Counted from the stretch's first letter, positions 16,698-24,630 are shown. The stretch: 64,000 nucleotides of DNA from Bacteroidota bacterium (GCA_025362395.1 JANYGK010000028.1:30142-94141), one strand, 5' to 3'. Notes: generated from the sequence alone by a model not told the origin. A program made the numbers and translations.

Positions 16698-16929
16698 GTT
16701 CTGATAATTCAAATTTATTTTTATTAAATGCTACTGTTTTAATTATTATGCCGTTCATTTCTTTTGTTATGCACCATGATAAATCAATCATGCAACAGCC
16801 TGCTTTAATGCTTCTTTCGTAGTTTAAAGTAGCCCAAAATATTTCTCCTTTATATTTAACCCATTTCCAAAGAAATTGATTGTTAAAAATATAATTGGGA
16901 ACATCTTTGCTTAGTTCTTCTTCGCTCAT
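16687..16929 (-). CDS. Unknown small early protein
   Basis: This 80-residue protein has an acidic start (MSEEELSKDVPNYIF), two Trp-rich stretches (FLWKWVKYKGEIFW) and a CCMIDLSWC cysteine cluster. It begins 1 base after the HTH gene's stop. It has no recognisable domain. Confidence 0.5.
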   Translation of the reverse strand: MSEEELSKDVPNYIFNNQFLWKWVKYKGEIFWATLNYERSIKAGCCMIDLSWCITKEMNGIIIKTVAFNKNKFELSEHGN

Positions 16930-16930
16930 T

Positions 16931-17146
16931 TTATTTGGGGTTGGTGGTTAGGTAATTAATTGGATTAACTTCAAGCCATTTGCAACATTTTAAAAAACTT
17001 AAAGTGTCTGGCATTTTACTGTTTAATATTCTTGACATAGTAGCTGGCGATATACCTATTCTTAAAGCCATTTCCCTAACACTAAAATCGCATTCGTGTT
17101 TATACATGTTTAAGTGTTGAGACAATAATCCTAAATCTACTCTCAC
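16931..17146 (-). CDS. XRE-type helix-turn-helix regulator (GTG start)
   Basis: I place the start at a GTG at 17,146, which gives a 4-base GTGA overlap with the stop of the upstream gene and a 71-residue protein. An ATG further upstream would force a 64-base overlap and a Lys/Arg-rich tail with no match to the domain. The helix-turn-helix covers FSVREMALRIGISPATMSRI, followed by a helix with CCKWLEVNP, as in Cro/C1-type repressors. It is encoded inside the early operon, so it may act as a delayed-early regulator. Confidence 0.65.
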   Translation of the reverse strand: MRVDLGLLSQHLNMYKHECDFSVREMALRIGISPATMSRILNSKMPDTLSFLKCCKWLEVNPINYLTTNPK

Positions 17147-17652
17147 TTTTTTATTTTTTCGATTATTAAATATTTTTCGCTTACTCGCTCTTGGGCTTGT
17201 TGCCATTGATCATGCAGGTCTTTATATGATTTTTCCCACTCTTCAAAAGTTGGCATCCCTGCTGATCTATTGTGCATAGAGTAAGGATATGGTTCATATT
17301 TATATTCGCCATACGGATTAACCGTATAAATCCCCTCCGCTTCAAACTTGGAGGCAAGGGATTCTTTGGCTGTTTTTAACCACAAATCACTATAATCAGT
17401 TTCTTTTGGATTATAATTTTTATAATGACCCATAGGAGACTCAACAACACTCTCCGCTTCTTCTTCGGCGCACGGGTATTCGAAAAGGATTTGGTATTTG
17501 CTATTCAGAGGTAAATCCAAAGTGTAGCCAATTAATTTTGAATCCCTAAACTCAAGCCATGGAATATTTGGATCAATACTGTAATTGCAAGCATCCCCAA
17601 GCACTCCCACCGCAATGAAATCTCGTTCGTCTATTTTAAAGTTGTGTTGCAT
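17143..17652 (-). CDS. Unknown early protein rich in Tyr and Glu
   Basis: This 169-residue protein has an N-terminal part with strands (DERDFIAVGVLGDACNYSID), a Tyr/Pro-rich middle (VNPYGEYKYEPYPYSMHN) and a charged C-terminal helix. It has no signal peptide. It starts 4 bases after the stop of the preceding gene and ends in a GTGA overlap with the HTH gene. No family recognised. Confidence 0.5.
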   Translation of the reverse strand: MQHNFKIDERDFIAVGVLGDACNYSIDPNIPWLEFRDSKLIGYTLDLPLNSKYQILFEYPCAEEEAESVVESPMGHYKNYNPKETDYSDLWLKTAKESLASKFEAEGIYTVNPYGEYKYEPYPYSMHNRSAGMPTFEEWEKSYKDLHDQWQQAQERVSEKYLIIEKIKK

Positions 17653-17655
17653 GGT

Positions 17656-17886
17656 TTAACTAATTTGTTTTGAATAAATAAATTCATCAATAATTTTCAA
17701 CGCCTCTTTTGTGGTATAGCCTGTTGAAATTTTAGATATATATATCCTAACATCCATTAGTTGATTATCTAAATCTTTAAGGTGTTTTGAATGGATTTTA
17801 TCAATTACTTTCATTTGACCACGTATAACTCCTTTTGAGTTAACTTTTAGTTCATTTAAAGTATTTTGTATGTCTTGGCAATTCAT
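17656..17886 (-). CDS. Unknown small helical early protein
   Basis: This 76-residue protein is predicted to be helical throughout, with alternating Leu/Ile and Lys/Asp (KDLDNQLMDVRIYISKI). It is spaced 8 bases from the zinc-ribbon membrane gene upstream. No motif identifies a function. Confidence 0.5.
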   Translation of the reverse strand: MNCQDIQNTLNELKVNSKGVIRGQMKVIDKIHSKHLKDLDNQLMDVRIYISKISTGYTTKEALKIIDEFIYSKQIS

Positions 17887-17894
17887 GTGTTATT

Positions 17895-18059
17895 TTATTT
17901 TATCATTGTTATTCCCAAAGCCACTATTGCTAAGGCGATTATTAGTGTGCCGAGAAAGCAGCCCCTGCCTTCTTGTAGTTGGTTGTGAAGTTTTAAATGA
18001 GCGCAAAAAGCACATTCTTTTTTCAATATATGACAAACGTCACATTTTAGATTACTCAT
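17895..18059 (-). CDS. Tiny zinc-ribbon membrane protein (54 aa)
   Basis: This 54-residue protein is coded on the minus strand from an ATG at 18,059 to TAA at 17,895. It has two cysteine pairs in the pattern KCDVCHILKKECAFC (residues 5-19), suggesting a small zinc-binding knuckle, then a hydrophobic segment GTLIIALAIVALGITMI (residues 37-53) that would span the membrane. It is in the leftward operon between two unknown genes. A second zinc-ribbon plus membrane-helix protein lies near the repressor (30,488-30,760). Confidence 0.5.
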   Translation of the reverse strand: MSNLKCDVCHILKKECAFCAHLKLHNQLQEGRGCFLGTLIIALAIVALGITMIK

Positions 18060-18102
18060 CTCTCTCTTTATTTAAAGCCACTTTTAGCGGGCTTGGTTGC
18101 TG

Positions 18103-18378
18103 TTAGAAATTATAATTACCTTGTTTGAATTGAAAAAATCTCCAGCCTGATCGTGAGTAATGTGTTATTAAATCCTCAATTGAAGACCTGTTATCAAACT
18201 GAAACTTACCCTCTGAATTAATTACATTATATCCCGCTTCAGTTTTTACGATAATACCATGCGGATGGTAGTAATTAGATTCTGCGCTTTGAGAAGAAGC
18301 TATTATAATGCCATCTTGTAATTTTGCTTTTGAAACGTGTATTGTTTCTTTTGGTTTTGTTGTTACTATTTCAGTCAT
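18103..18378 (-). CDS. Unknown small early protein
   Basis: This 91-residue protein is mainly beta-strand in prediction (KLQDGIIIASSQSAES, then GIIVKTEAGYNVIN) with a helix near the end (SIEDLITHYSRS) and an aromatic C-terminus. It starts 3 bases downstream of the preceding gene's stop. It has no signal peptide and no recognised family. Confidence 0.5.
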   Translation of the reverse strand: MTEIVTTKPKETIHVSKAKLQDGIIIASSQSAESNYYHPHGIIVKTEAGYNVINSEGKFQFDNRSSIEDLITHYSRSGWRFFQFKQGNYNF

Positions 18379-18381
18379 CTC

Positions 18382-18792
18382 TTACCCCCTTTTTTTGTTG
18401 GTGTTTTTAAATTCGGTAAACTTTTCGTAAACTTCTTTACCTGTGTATCTGTAATCACTAAATGGTAATCTCCATCTTACGCCGTTATAGGTGTAGCCTG
18501 ATTGTCTTGCCCATTCAGCAAATTCAACCGCATCCGAAAGCTCTTCTTTGGCGATTTGGAGGTAGGGAATAAACCATTCGAAAATTTCACCTTTAGTTAA
18601 ATTCGAATCTGTATCATAATATCTATTTCTTAATTTGAATAAATCAATATCCGCCTTTTTAGATTGTTGAGACTGCCAGTATTCTCTGGCGGCTTCTGAT
18701 TTAGCTCCGTCAAAAAATCCTTGTTTACTCATTGCGTATGTTGAGTATTCATCTGCCTCTTCTCTCAGCTTGTCTTCTGCTTCTTTTGTCAT
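18382..18792 (-). CDS. Conserved-looking early phage protein, function unknown
   Basis: This 136-residue protein is helical and acidic at the start (AEDKLREEADEYSTYA), then carries FFDGAKSEAAREYWQ and a later AVEFAEWARQSGYTYNGVRW. Short WxxxxG-type segments like these recur in Bacteroidota phage accessory proteins, but I know no function. It lies 2 bases downstream of the DUF2279-like gene. Confidence 0.5.
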   Translation of the reverse strand: MTKEAEDKLREEADEYSTYAMSKQGFFDGAKSEAAREYWQSQQSKKADIDLFKLRNRYYDTDSNLTKGEIFEWFIPYLQIAKEELSDAVEFAEWARQSGYTYNGVRWRLPFSDYRYTGKEVYEKFTEFKNTNKKRG

Positions 18793-18794
18793 AA

Positions 18795-19169
18795 TTATTT
18801 TTCTGTTATAGGGTTATAAAATTGATAAGTTCTCTCTGCCGCTCTTTTATCCTGAATATGCTGCTGTATGCCATTAACCGCCAGTGTAATAAAAGCACCG
18901 GTTATTAAGCCTCTCATGTCTGCATCAATGTCTTTCCAACTAAAAATGCCACCAGATTGCTTGTCACGTACTTCCTTTCCAAAACTCACGGCCGCCATAA
19001 TAGCAGAGGGAATTATAATACATTGTGCCTGACTGTAACCGAATTGATGCATCGTTATACCTATTGCGGGTACTCCATGAGAATTGATTAAAAAGTGTAG
19101 GTACTTGTCTGATTGAGCGCTTACGGATAATGAAAACAACACAGCTAAAATTATTATTTTATTTTTCAT
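18795..19169 (-). CDS. YfiM/DUF2279-like exported protein
   Basis: The start at 19,169 gives a 124-residue protein whose first 18 residues (MKNKIIILAVLFSLSVSA) are a signal peptide; a longer frame starting at 19,211 would bury it. The mature part has SDKYLHFLINS, VSFGKEVRDKQS and SWKDIDADMRGLITGAF, matching the DKxxHF...GKExxD...WxDhxxDxxG pattern of the YfiM family. Members are small envelope proteins, also found near phage lysis genes, with unknown biochemical role. It overlaps the preceding gene by 11 bases. Confidence 0.6.
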   Translation of the reverse strand: MKNKIIILAVLFSLSVSAQSDKYLHFLINSHGVPAIGITMHQFGYSQAQCIIIPSAIMAAVSFGKEVRDKQSGGIFSWKDIDADMRGLITGAFITLAVNGIQQHIQDKRAAERTYQFYNPITEK

Positions 19170-19635
19170 CACCGCCTCCTTCCGCATCGTATTGTTTGAG
19201 GGCTTCTTCAAATGATTTTCTCTGATATTTATATATCATGTCTACAGTTCTCTCTGTTTCTTTCCAAAGATTGTCTGTAACTCGGTTTGATAAAACGCCA
19301 GAATTTTCTTTATACCAATTCTCTTTAAACTCATTAATCCATTCCGATTTGTTTGGAAATCTCAAAGCCTTCCGCATCTTTTCGGAATTGGATTTTTCAA
19401 ATTCCAAATCCTTTCTTAGATCGGCTGTTTGCTGCTTTAAAAACTTTTCAAAACACCAAAGTATATTTAACACTGCTTTATTTGTTGATAATCCTGAATA
19501 CTCAACGAAATAAAATTGCATGCCTACTTTATTTACTAGAGGGTACAAGTAATCAGGTATTTGAAAGTTTCCATCTTTATCTGGTTGTGTCCAATCTGTT
19601 TGAGCACTCATAGGCTCTTTGTTTTCGTTTGACAT
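19159..19635 (-). CDS. Unknown early protein with coiled coil
   Basis: This 158-residue protein has an N-terminal part with FQIPDYLYPLVNKVGMQFYF, then a long charged helix (LRKDLEFEKSNSEKMRKALR) and a C-terminal helical segment. It starts 2 bases after the FtsK-gamma-like gene's upstream context and overlaps the exported-protein gene by 11 bases. No recognised domain. Confidence 0.5.
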   Translation of the reverse strand: MSNENKEPMSAQTDWTQPDKDGNFQIPDYLYPLVNKVGMQFYFVEYSGLSTNKAVLNILWCFEKFLKQQTADLRKDLEFEKSNSEKMRKALRFPNKSEWINEFKENWYKENSGVLSNRVTDNLWKETERTVDMIYKYQRKSFEEALKQYDAEGGGDEK

Positions 19636-19637
19636 GG

Positions 19638-19832
19638 TTATAGGGTTTTAATTAGTTTACGTTTTCTACCTCCATTAAATGGATAAACTATACCTTCGTT
19701 TTCAAGAATATCCATAAGCTGACCAGCTTTATTATATCCCAAAGAAAATTCGATTTGTAAATCAGCACCTGAGCATCCATTATTTTTTTTAGCAAATTCA
19801 ATTGCTTGGTTTAGTAACTCGTTCGTTATCAT
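19638..19832 (-). CDS. Stand-alone FtsK gamma-like winged-helix protein
   Basis: This 64-residue protein aligns with the whole gamma domain of FtsK/SpoIIIE DNA translocases: LLNQAIEFAKKNNGCSGADL, then the recognition helix region FSLGYNKAGQLMDILENEGI and a basic wing (GGRKRKLI). FtsK gamma has the same QxxFxIGYNRAxxIxxxxExxGIV pattern and reads polar KOPS sequences. No ATPase module is attached. In the early operon it might bind phage or host DNA or interfere with chromosome dimer resolution. The family match is good; the role is inferred. Confidence 0.65.
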   Translation of the reverse strand: MITNELLNQAIEFAKKNNGCSGADLQIEFSLGYNKAGQLMDILENEGIVYPFNGGRKRKLIKTL

Positions 19833-19837
19833 AAATT

Positions 19838-20101
19838 TTATTTTAGTTCGGTTAAATCTTTTCTTAATTGGGTCATTCCGTCATTAAGCGACTCGGTTAA
19901 TATTTCCAAAGTGCTCAGTGCATCGGGGCTTAACTTAGCTTCAATTTCCTTTATGAAACTATCCACAGCGGATACAGCCACCTTGAAATTGAACTTTTCC
20001 TGCTGTTTCAGTTCACCAATTACGTACGCGCTTTGATCTGAAAATAATTTAGCGGTCGCGATCAGGATTACTTTTTCGTGTTGTAGGTTAAGCTTTCCCA
20101 T
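19838..20101 (-). CDS. Unknown small helical early protein
   Basis: This 87-residue protein is predicted to be helical, with two amphipathic segments (FKVAVSAVDSFIKEIEAKL, then LEILTESLNDGMTQLRKDL). It overlaps the preceding gene by 14 bases. No recognised family. Confidence 0.5.
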   Translation of the reverse strand: MGKLNLQHEKVILIATAKLFSDQSAYVIGELKQQEKFNFKVAVSAVDSFIKEIEAKLSPDALSTLEILTESLNDGMTQLRKDLTELK

Positions 20102-20954
20102 TTTTCAAGAGTGTTTGAATATTTTCGTCTAGCTCTAAAAGATCATCGAAGTACTCGATCAGAGCCATTCTCTTACATAAGTTTGAAAATGTTTTATTTG
20201 AATTATCCGGAATAGTTTTTAAAATTGCTTCCATGTCGGACATTTTAAATTTTACATGAGGGTTTCTTACCGCCTTGCTTAATTGATCTTTGTATTCCGC
20301 ATCGGCTCGATCGTAAATTTTTATACGTCTTTCTTTTGTAAAATCAATCAATTTCAATTCTTTAAGCTTATCGTAAAAAATCGCACAAAGCCTGTCAACC
20401 GGTCTTATAATTTCATTTAACAACCCCGCTTCTTTGTATTCATTAAAAAAATGAATGCATCCGTCAAGTACAATTAGCTCTTTTTGCTCTTCCGAATACT
20501 TATTAATTTGAACACAGTCAATTAATTTATTCCATTCGCTCATAGCTTTCTTTTTTAATTCATCGCTGTAGTAGCTTTTTATGGCTCCTGCGATTGTTTT
20601 AAGGTTAACGCCTTGCTGTTCTACTTGATTCTCAATAAAGTGGCTTAAACAAGCTAATTTCAATTCTTCCTTTGTAAGGGTTTTATGTCTTTCAAAAATG
20701 AAATTTGAAATTGCTATCGTAGTTTGTTCGTTAGTTATGCCGTCGGAAGCTTTTACCGTATGTCCGATGTTTAGCTGAAGCTCGGTTATAAAATCTAAAA
20801 TGAAGCATTCGCGGTCAAAGGCGCTGAGCATAGCAATGATGTCACTTTCTTTCGCTAAAACATATTTCTGCAAGCCTCCAGGCAATAACTGAATGGCTTT
20901 CTTTTCGATTGTAGTGAGCTGATATCCTCTGATTACTTGTAAACTATTGCTCAT
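20088..20954 (-). CDS. Unknown phage protein beside replication gene, possible helicase-loader role
   Basis: With the start at 20,954 (11-base overlap with the DUF4373 gene; an in-frame ATG at 21,002 would overlap 59 bases) this protein has 288 residues. It is helical throughout, with IEKKAIQLLPGGLQKYVLAK near the start and HFFNEYKEAGLLNEII in the middle. There is no Walker motif. Position directly after a DnaD-like replication protein suggests a replication accessory or helicase loader, as in many phages, but nothing in the sequence proves it. Confidence 0.5.
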   Translation of the reverse strand: MSNSLQVIRGYQLTTIEKKAIQLLPGGLQKYVLAKESDIIAMLSAFDRECFILDFITELQLNIGHTVKASDGITNEQTTIAISNFIFERHKTLTKEELKLACLSHFIENQVEQQGVNLKTIAGAIKSYYSDELKKKAMSEWNKLIDCVQINKYSEEQKELIVLDGCIHFFNEYKEAGLLNEIIRPVDRLCAIFYDKLKELKLIDFTKERRIKIYDRADAEYKDQLSKAVRNPHVKFKMSDMEAILKTIPDNSNKTFSNLCKRMALIEYFDDLLELDENIQTLLKNGKA

Positions 20955-21723
20955 TTGCGTGTCTTGCTTTGATGCGTTCATGTGCTTCGTTGCGGGATTC
21001 AATTATGGGTTTAAGAATACTTTCTTTTTTGCCGGAACTTTTTTCTTTTTTTAAATAAGGGATTGTATTTAAAATTTTTGTTTTCCAATTGTTAATTTTA
21101 TTATCGTTACCATCGTTCCAATCATTTTCAAACCAAGCCTGGTATTTTGCTTTCAAAGAAAAAAGCAATGCTTCGTAATCTTCCGGAATTTGTTTTTTGC
21201 AATATTCCAAAAAATCAGAAAGTGCGGGTACTTCTATTTTCTTTTCTTTTATTTGTTTTACTTTTCTTTTCTTTTCTTTTCTTTGTGGGTAATCTTCCGA
21301 GTTAATGGGTATTTCTTCCGTATCAATTGGCATTTCTTCCGAGTTAATTATTAAAAACTCCGAGATATTGACGCTTCTTTTTGTCTGCTTGCAAATTAAA
21401 GTGTAACGTTCTTGTATACCTTTTGATGTTAAAACCTGTTTTTCGGAGAACATTTTTTCCGAAAATAGCCCAATTGTTAAGCAACATTTTATAACCTCAT
21501 TTATGAATGCCTCATCCAGACCGGTAGATTCCGATAACACAAATGGCAGTTCTTTATCCCACTTTAAATGATACCCATTTTTGTAGATATCACATAGCAG
21601 GTTGATGTATACTGTTATGGCTTTACCTGATTGATACTTTATTAATTTCCGTACTCTGATATCCGCAAAAAACGAAGTATCAAAAGGAAAATATGTAAGT
21701 CCTATTTTTGGTTTATTTGCCAT
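20944..21723 (-). CDS. Phage replication protein, Lin1244/Lin1753 N-domain (DUF4373)
   Basis: This 259-residue protein begins with the winged-helix domain of the DUF4373 / Lin1244-Lin1753 family: GLTYFPFDTSFFADIRVRKL, then AITVYINLLCDIYKNGYHL and a CCLTIGLFSEKMF segment. Family members are phage replication initiators related to DnaD. Residues about 125-165 form a low-complexity linker with a repeated NSEEMPIDTEEIP pattern and a Lys/Arg-rich stretch coded by a pentanucleotide repeat; a C-terminal helical domain follows. It precedes a putative loader gene and follows NinG, so this is the replication module. Confidence 0.8.
   Translation of the reverse strand: MANKPKIGLTYFPFDTSFFADIRVRKLIKYQSGKAITVYINLLCDIYKNGYHLKWDKELPFVLSESTGLDEAFINEVIKCCLTIGLFSEKMFSEKQVLTSKGIQERYTLICKQTKRSVNISEFLIINSEEMPIDTEEIPINSEDYPQRKEKKRKVKQIKEKKIEVPALSDFLEYCKKQIPEDYEALLFSLKAKYQAWFENDWNDGNDNKINNWKTKILNTIPYLKKEKSSGKKESILKPIIESRNEAHERIKARHANEQ
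21261..21284 (-). repeat. Pentanucleotide repeat (CTTTT)n in the DUF4373 gene
   Basis: Four CTTTT units plus CTTT lie inside the coding region of the replication protein, giving its Lys/Arg-rich linker. Gain or loss of one unit would shift the frame. Confidence 0.6.
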
Positions 21724-21726
21724 TGC

Positions 21727-22299
21727 TTAATTTTTTAGATAAAATTTTATTCTCTCTTTGTACTTTAATTTGATTTTCACTAACTCTTCTTTTGTGAACT
21801 TGTACTGCCTGGAAATCGGCTTTAAAACCTCTATCTCCTGCACATACGTTAGTCCGTAACGCTTAATTAAACCGTCCCTATATTCAAGTTCATTTCCCGA
21901 AAAAAAGTCATTGCAACGGCTACATTGCTTATGACAGTTCCGTTCATTAAAAATTAACCCGGTAAATAATTCAGCTTTTAAAAAGTGTCCGCCATCCCAT
22001 TGTTTGGCTGTTAAGCATCCGCAACTTATGCAGGGAAGATCTTTATCCCTTAACCTGATAAATGATTGAAACTCTTTTCTTGCCTCTGCTTCGTATTGGC
22101 TGAGCTTTTTTAGACTGATTTTTATTTCATTAATTTTATCATCAAACTCCTTTTCAGCTTTTAATTTATTTTGCTCACCAACATATCCGTAAGCGCACAT
22201 ACTATTAAAGCATGTTTTTTGTAAAAAACGCTCCGGAGTAAATTCTTTTCCGCACTTACTCCAGGCGCATTTTTTAGGCTTTATTTTCTTTTGTAGCAT
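21727..22299 (-). CDS. ninG: NinG-like recombination nuclease
   Basis: This 190-residue protein shows the NinG/Rap signature: an N-terminal zinc knuckle (KKCAWSKCGKEF, then CFNSMCAYGY), a coiled segment, then LPCISCGCLTAKQWDGGHF and ERNCHKQCSRCNDFFSGN with Asn/His residues expected in the HNH-like nuclease core. Lambda NinG (Rap) resolves recombination intermediates and cuts Holliday junctions. It lies between recombination genes upstream and the replication gene downstream, consistent with a phage recombination module. Confidence 0.85.
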   Translation of the reverse strand: MLQKKIKPKKCAWSKCGKEFTPERFLQKTCFNSMCAYGYVGEQNKLKAEKEFDDKINEIKISLKKLSQYEAEARKEFQSFIRLRDKDLPCISCGCLTAKQWDGGHFLKAELFTGLIFNERNCHKQCSRCNDFFSGNELEYRDGLIKRYGLTYVQEIEVLKPISRQYKFTKEELVKIKLKYKERIKFYLKN

Positions 22300-23010
22300 T
22301 TATTGTTCGATAACTACAAATTCACTTTTGAAAGGCTCAACGAATTTGTCAATCAATTCAACCGTTTGTTTTAAAATAGATTCCTGTAACTCCGGGCTTT
22401 CCAACCAAATGGTAATAGCGTTATCTCTAACATCAAAACAAATTTCAACCTGAAAAGTACTATTAGGCTGACCTAAGAAAATAGGCATTTGTAATACAAA
22501 ACTTAAATCAAGGTTTGAATCAACTTTAATTTCCGTATTATTTTTTTTGTTTCCACGGTCATCTTTGTGATCATCAATTTGAGTTTGCACAGATGCAGAG
22601 AACTTTTCAAGGTTTGTTACAATTTTAAGGTTTGAATCAATGTCCTTAAAAAATGCCCGGTTCATTTTTAAAAATTGTTTGAGCTCGTTTTTAGTGAATG
22701 TTTTTTTGTCGTTGTTAATTCCAAATTTCAATAAATCCGGGTTAACTGCCGTATTACCTCTTATTATAGTTTGATAATAGCTATCCTCATTAACGTTAAA
22801 TACAATGTACATTTTGTTGTATGAGAACAATACGTGTGATTTTTTAGCGTCAATTCCTTCTCTTCGCTTGGCTAAAAACTCGGCAGGCGCAGCAATCGTT
22901 CCAGTGATTTCGACAATTCTTTGTTCTTGTAATTCTAAGGCGTCACCGTGGCGAATTACTAATTCTTTCTGACCTTCATTAAGGTGTACTTCGATTTTTT
23001 GTTGTTCCAT
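22300..23010 (-). CDS. Conserved-type phage protein of the recombination module, unknown
   Basis: This 236-residue protein starts with a helix-poor region (KIEVHLNEGQKELVIRHGDA) and later has SHVLFSYNKMYIVFNVNEDS and a helix LKQFLKMNRAFF. Its C-terminal half looks beta-rich (TFQVEICFDVRDNAITIWLE). Proteins of this size and layout stand next to YqaJ-type exonucleases in Bacteroidota prophages; an annealing or DNA-end function has been suspected for some neighbours, not proven here. It starts 3 bases after the upstream gene. Confidence 0.5.
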   Translation of the reverse strand: MEQQKIEVHLNEGQKELVIRHGDALELQEQRIVEITGTIAAPAEFLAKRREGIDAKKSHVLFSYNKMYIVFNVNEDSYYQTIIRGNTAVNPDLLKFGINNDKKTFTKNELKQFLKMNRAFFKDIDSNLKIVTNLEKFSASVQTQIDDHKDDRGNKKNNTEIKVDSNLDLSFVLQMPIFLGQPNSTFQVEICFDVRDNAITIWLESPELQESILKQTVELIDKFVEPFKSEFVVIEQ

Positions 23011-23013
23011 TTT

Positions 23014-23442
23014 TTAGGATGCTTTTGCGTTTAAGTTTCTAATATCTAATTGTTTTTCCTTTGGCGTTAAACGCCTTTCACCTATAAGATTGCCTTGGCC
23101 ATCATAAGTGTACATTTTGCTTTCTTCTTGATCTTTAATATCAAAAACAGTTTCTTCACTTTCGTAATACTTGTTTTTAAGGTCTCGAAGCGTAGTTTTA
23201 ATGTTGGCTTCTTCAGTCTTAATTTTAGTACTTATTACGGCCGTGATTTCTTTCTTTTCGATTTTAAGATCATTTAAAAGAATGGCTTGCTCGGATAGAG
23301 TAGTTTTAATATCGGCCAGTTCTTCTTCGCTGAAGTCCCGGATAATATTCTTTGTGTAACTCGTATCCGCATTTTCCCTTAACGCGGTGATCCTTTCGGG
23401 GTGTGGCAACTTCTTGAAGTATGCCTCTTTTTCATTAATCAT
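23014..23442 (-). CDS. Coiled-coil protein of the recombination module, unknown
   Basis: This 142-residue protein has a long charged coiled coil (EELADIKTTLSEQAILLND to about residue 100) ending in a short beta tail with MYTYDGQGNLIGERRLTP. No enzymatic motif is visible. It follows the YqaJ-like gene after 27 bases. It is part of a group of coiled-coil genes of unknown role. Confidence 0.5.
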   Translation of the reverse strand: MINEKEAYFKKLPHPERITALRENADTSYTKNIIRDFSEEELADIKTTLSEQAILLNDLKIEKKEITAVISTKIKTEEANIKTTLRDLKNKYYESEETVFDIKDQEESKMYTYDGQGNLIGERRLTPKEKQLDIRNLNAKAS

Positions 23443-23469
23443 GGTTTTGTTTTTTTAGGTTTATATATT

Positions 23470-24138
23470 TTAGGAAGCAAAATCTAGGGGTGTTTTAAAA
23501 ATGGTTACAAGTAAGTCTCTTTCCTTTGCAGCTTCATCTACTAATTGTATTATTTGATCCTGCACGTCTTTATCTGCAATAACTTTTTTGTAAAACATTC
23601 TCACCTCTAATGGTAGATCGTATTCAATTTTATTTCCATCAAAATCGATGTCGGTTCCGGTTAAATATCTTACCAAATAATGTTCATTAACATTTAAGGC
23701 CAGCATCTGCATTTGAGCCTGATAGAAGTATTCCTTTGGAACATTCTGATATCTCGGTTTTGATTCATTTATTTGAAGCATTTTCTGAACAAAGAATGTA
23801 GCCGTAGGACACTTTACGTCAACACTTGCAATTGTTTCATCTGAAAAGTTACTCACCTTTGCATCAGGTGTAGCTCCGCAATTAGCATTAATTGGAAAGT
23901 AAACCTGATCTAAAAAATCGACCATTAAATCAGTAACGGAAGCAAAGTTTTGTATTGCTTCAAACTCATTCATGTGACCGTGGTCGGTATGCTTGTTGCT
24001 AAATGCTTTAGCGTGCCCTTTTACAATTTCCTCTGCCTTTTCAAATATGTAAGTGTCACGTGTTTTACCGCCGGTAAATAATTTATGAATCTCGGAAGCT
24101 GTGAATTTTCCTAATCTTTCCTTAGATAATGTTTGCAT
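23470..24138 (-). CDS. YqaJ-like (lambda exonuclease family) nuclease
   Basis: This 222-residue protein fits the YqaJ viral recombinase family of PD-(D/E)xK exonucleases: RLGKFTASEIHKLFTGGK at the N-terminus, DHGHMNEFEAIQNF with Glu residues, then NCGATPDAKVSNFSDE and ASVDVKCPT. The Asp of GATPDA and the D-V-K of VDVKC form the probable metal site. Such enzymes resect double-stranded DNA ends for annealing-type recombination. It overlaps the upstream gene by 17 bases, suggesting tight coupling with its partner. Confidence 0.8.
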   Translation of the reverse strand: MQTLSKERLGKFTASEIHKLFTGGKTRDTYIFEKAEEIVKGHAKAFSNKHTDHGHMNEFEAIQNFASVTDLMVDFLDQVYFPINANCGATPDAKVSNFSDETIASVDVKCPTATFFVQKMLQINESKPRYQNVPKEYFYQAQMQMLALNVNEHYLVRYLTGTDIDFDGNKIEYDLPLEVRMFYKKVIADKDVQDQIIQLVDEAAKERDLLVTIFKTPLDFAS

Positions 24139-24628
24139 CCGTTTTTAGTTTTAAAATTATTTCTTCTGTTAATTGAAATCGTTTTTGAATGTCATCTAAG
24201 GTGCCACTGTTTGATAAGTGCGAAACCGCATTAACATAAGCCTTTGTGTTTTCAGATAAGAAAGGCAATGAAGGCTTTGTTAATCTAATTCTAACACCGC
24301 CAACAACTTCGCCCTTCATCTTAACCGTGTCATCTATGTATAATTCAACAGGTATGTTTTTCCAATCTTCAACAAATGGACTATTGTTAGCAAACATTTT
24401 AACAGCCTTTGAATTTGTTGAATTAAGAACGAGTGGTTTAATTTTCTCATGGAAATAAGCAATATTGAAATTTCCTTTTTTCCCTGCTACCGTTACTCCA
24501 ATTTCTTGCTTAACCTCTTTTATATTAAAGACCAACGTATGCTTTTCTTCAATTAAATCTTCAAGATCCGCTATACCTAAATGATCAGATTTGAACACTT
24601 TACGATAATGAGTTTTTGGTTTTTCCAT
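24122..24628 (-). CDS. YqaJ-partner protein, possible single-strand-binding type
   Basis: This 168-residue protein has a beta-rich N-terminus (HTLVFNIKEVKQEIGVTVAG) and then VELYIDDTVKMKGEVVGGVR, which resembles a strand-turn-strand layout of an OB or beta-barrel fold, followed by a helical tail. Its gene overlaps the YqaJ-like exonuclease gene, so a recombination-partner role (ssDNA binding or annealing) is plausible. I do not recognise a named family with certainty. Confidence 0.55.
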   Translation of the reverse strand: MEKPKTHYRKVFKSDHLGIADLEDLIEEKHTLVFNIKEVKQEIGVTVAGKKGNFNIAYFHEKIKPLVLNSTNSKAVKMFANNSPFVEDWKNIPVELYIDDTVKMKGEVVGGVRIRLTKPSLPFLSENTKAYVNAVSHLSNSGTLDDIQKRFQLTEEIILKLKTDANII

Positions 24629-24630
24629 TT

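Noticed and set aside
16116..16712. Phage spanin
   Set aside because: Layout fits, but the gene is in the early operon on the opposite strand from the lysis genes; I kept it as unknown membrane-anchored protein.
17870..18106. Plus-strand frame over the tiny zinc-ribbon gene
   Set aside because: The minus-strand 54-codon frame fits the operon spacing and has CxxC pairs plus a membrane segment; the plus frame has neither.
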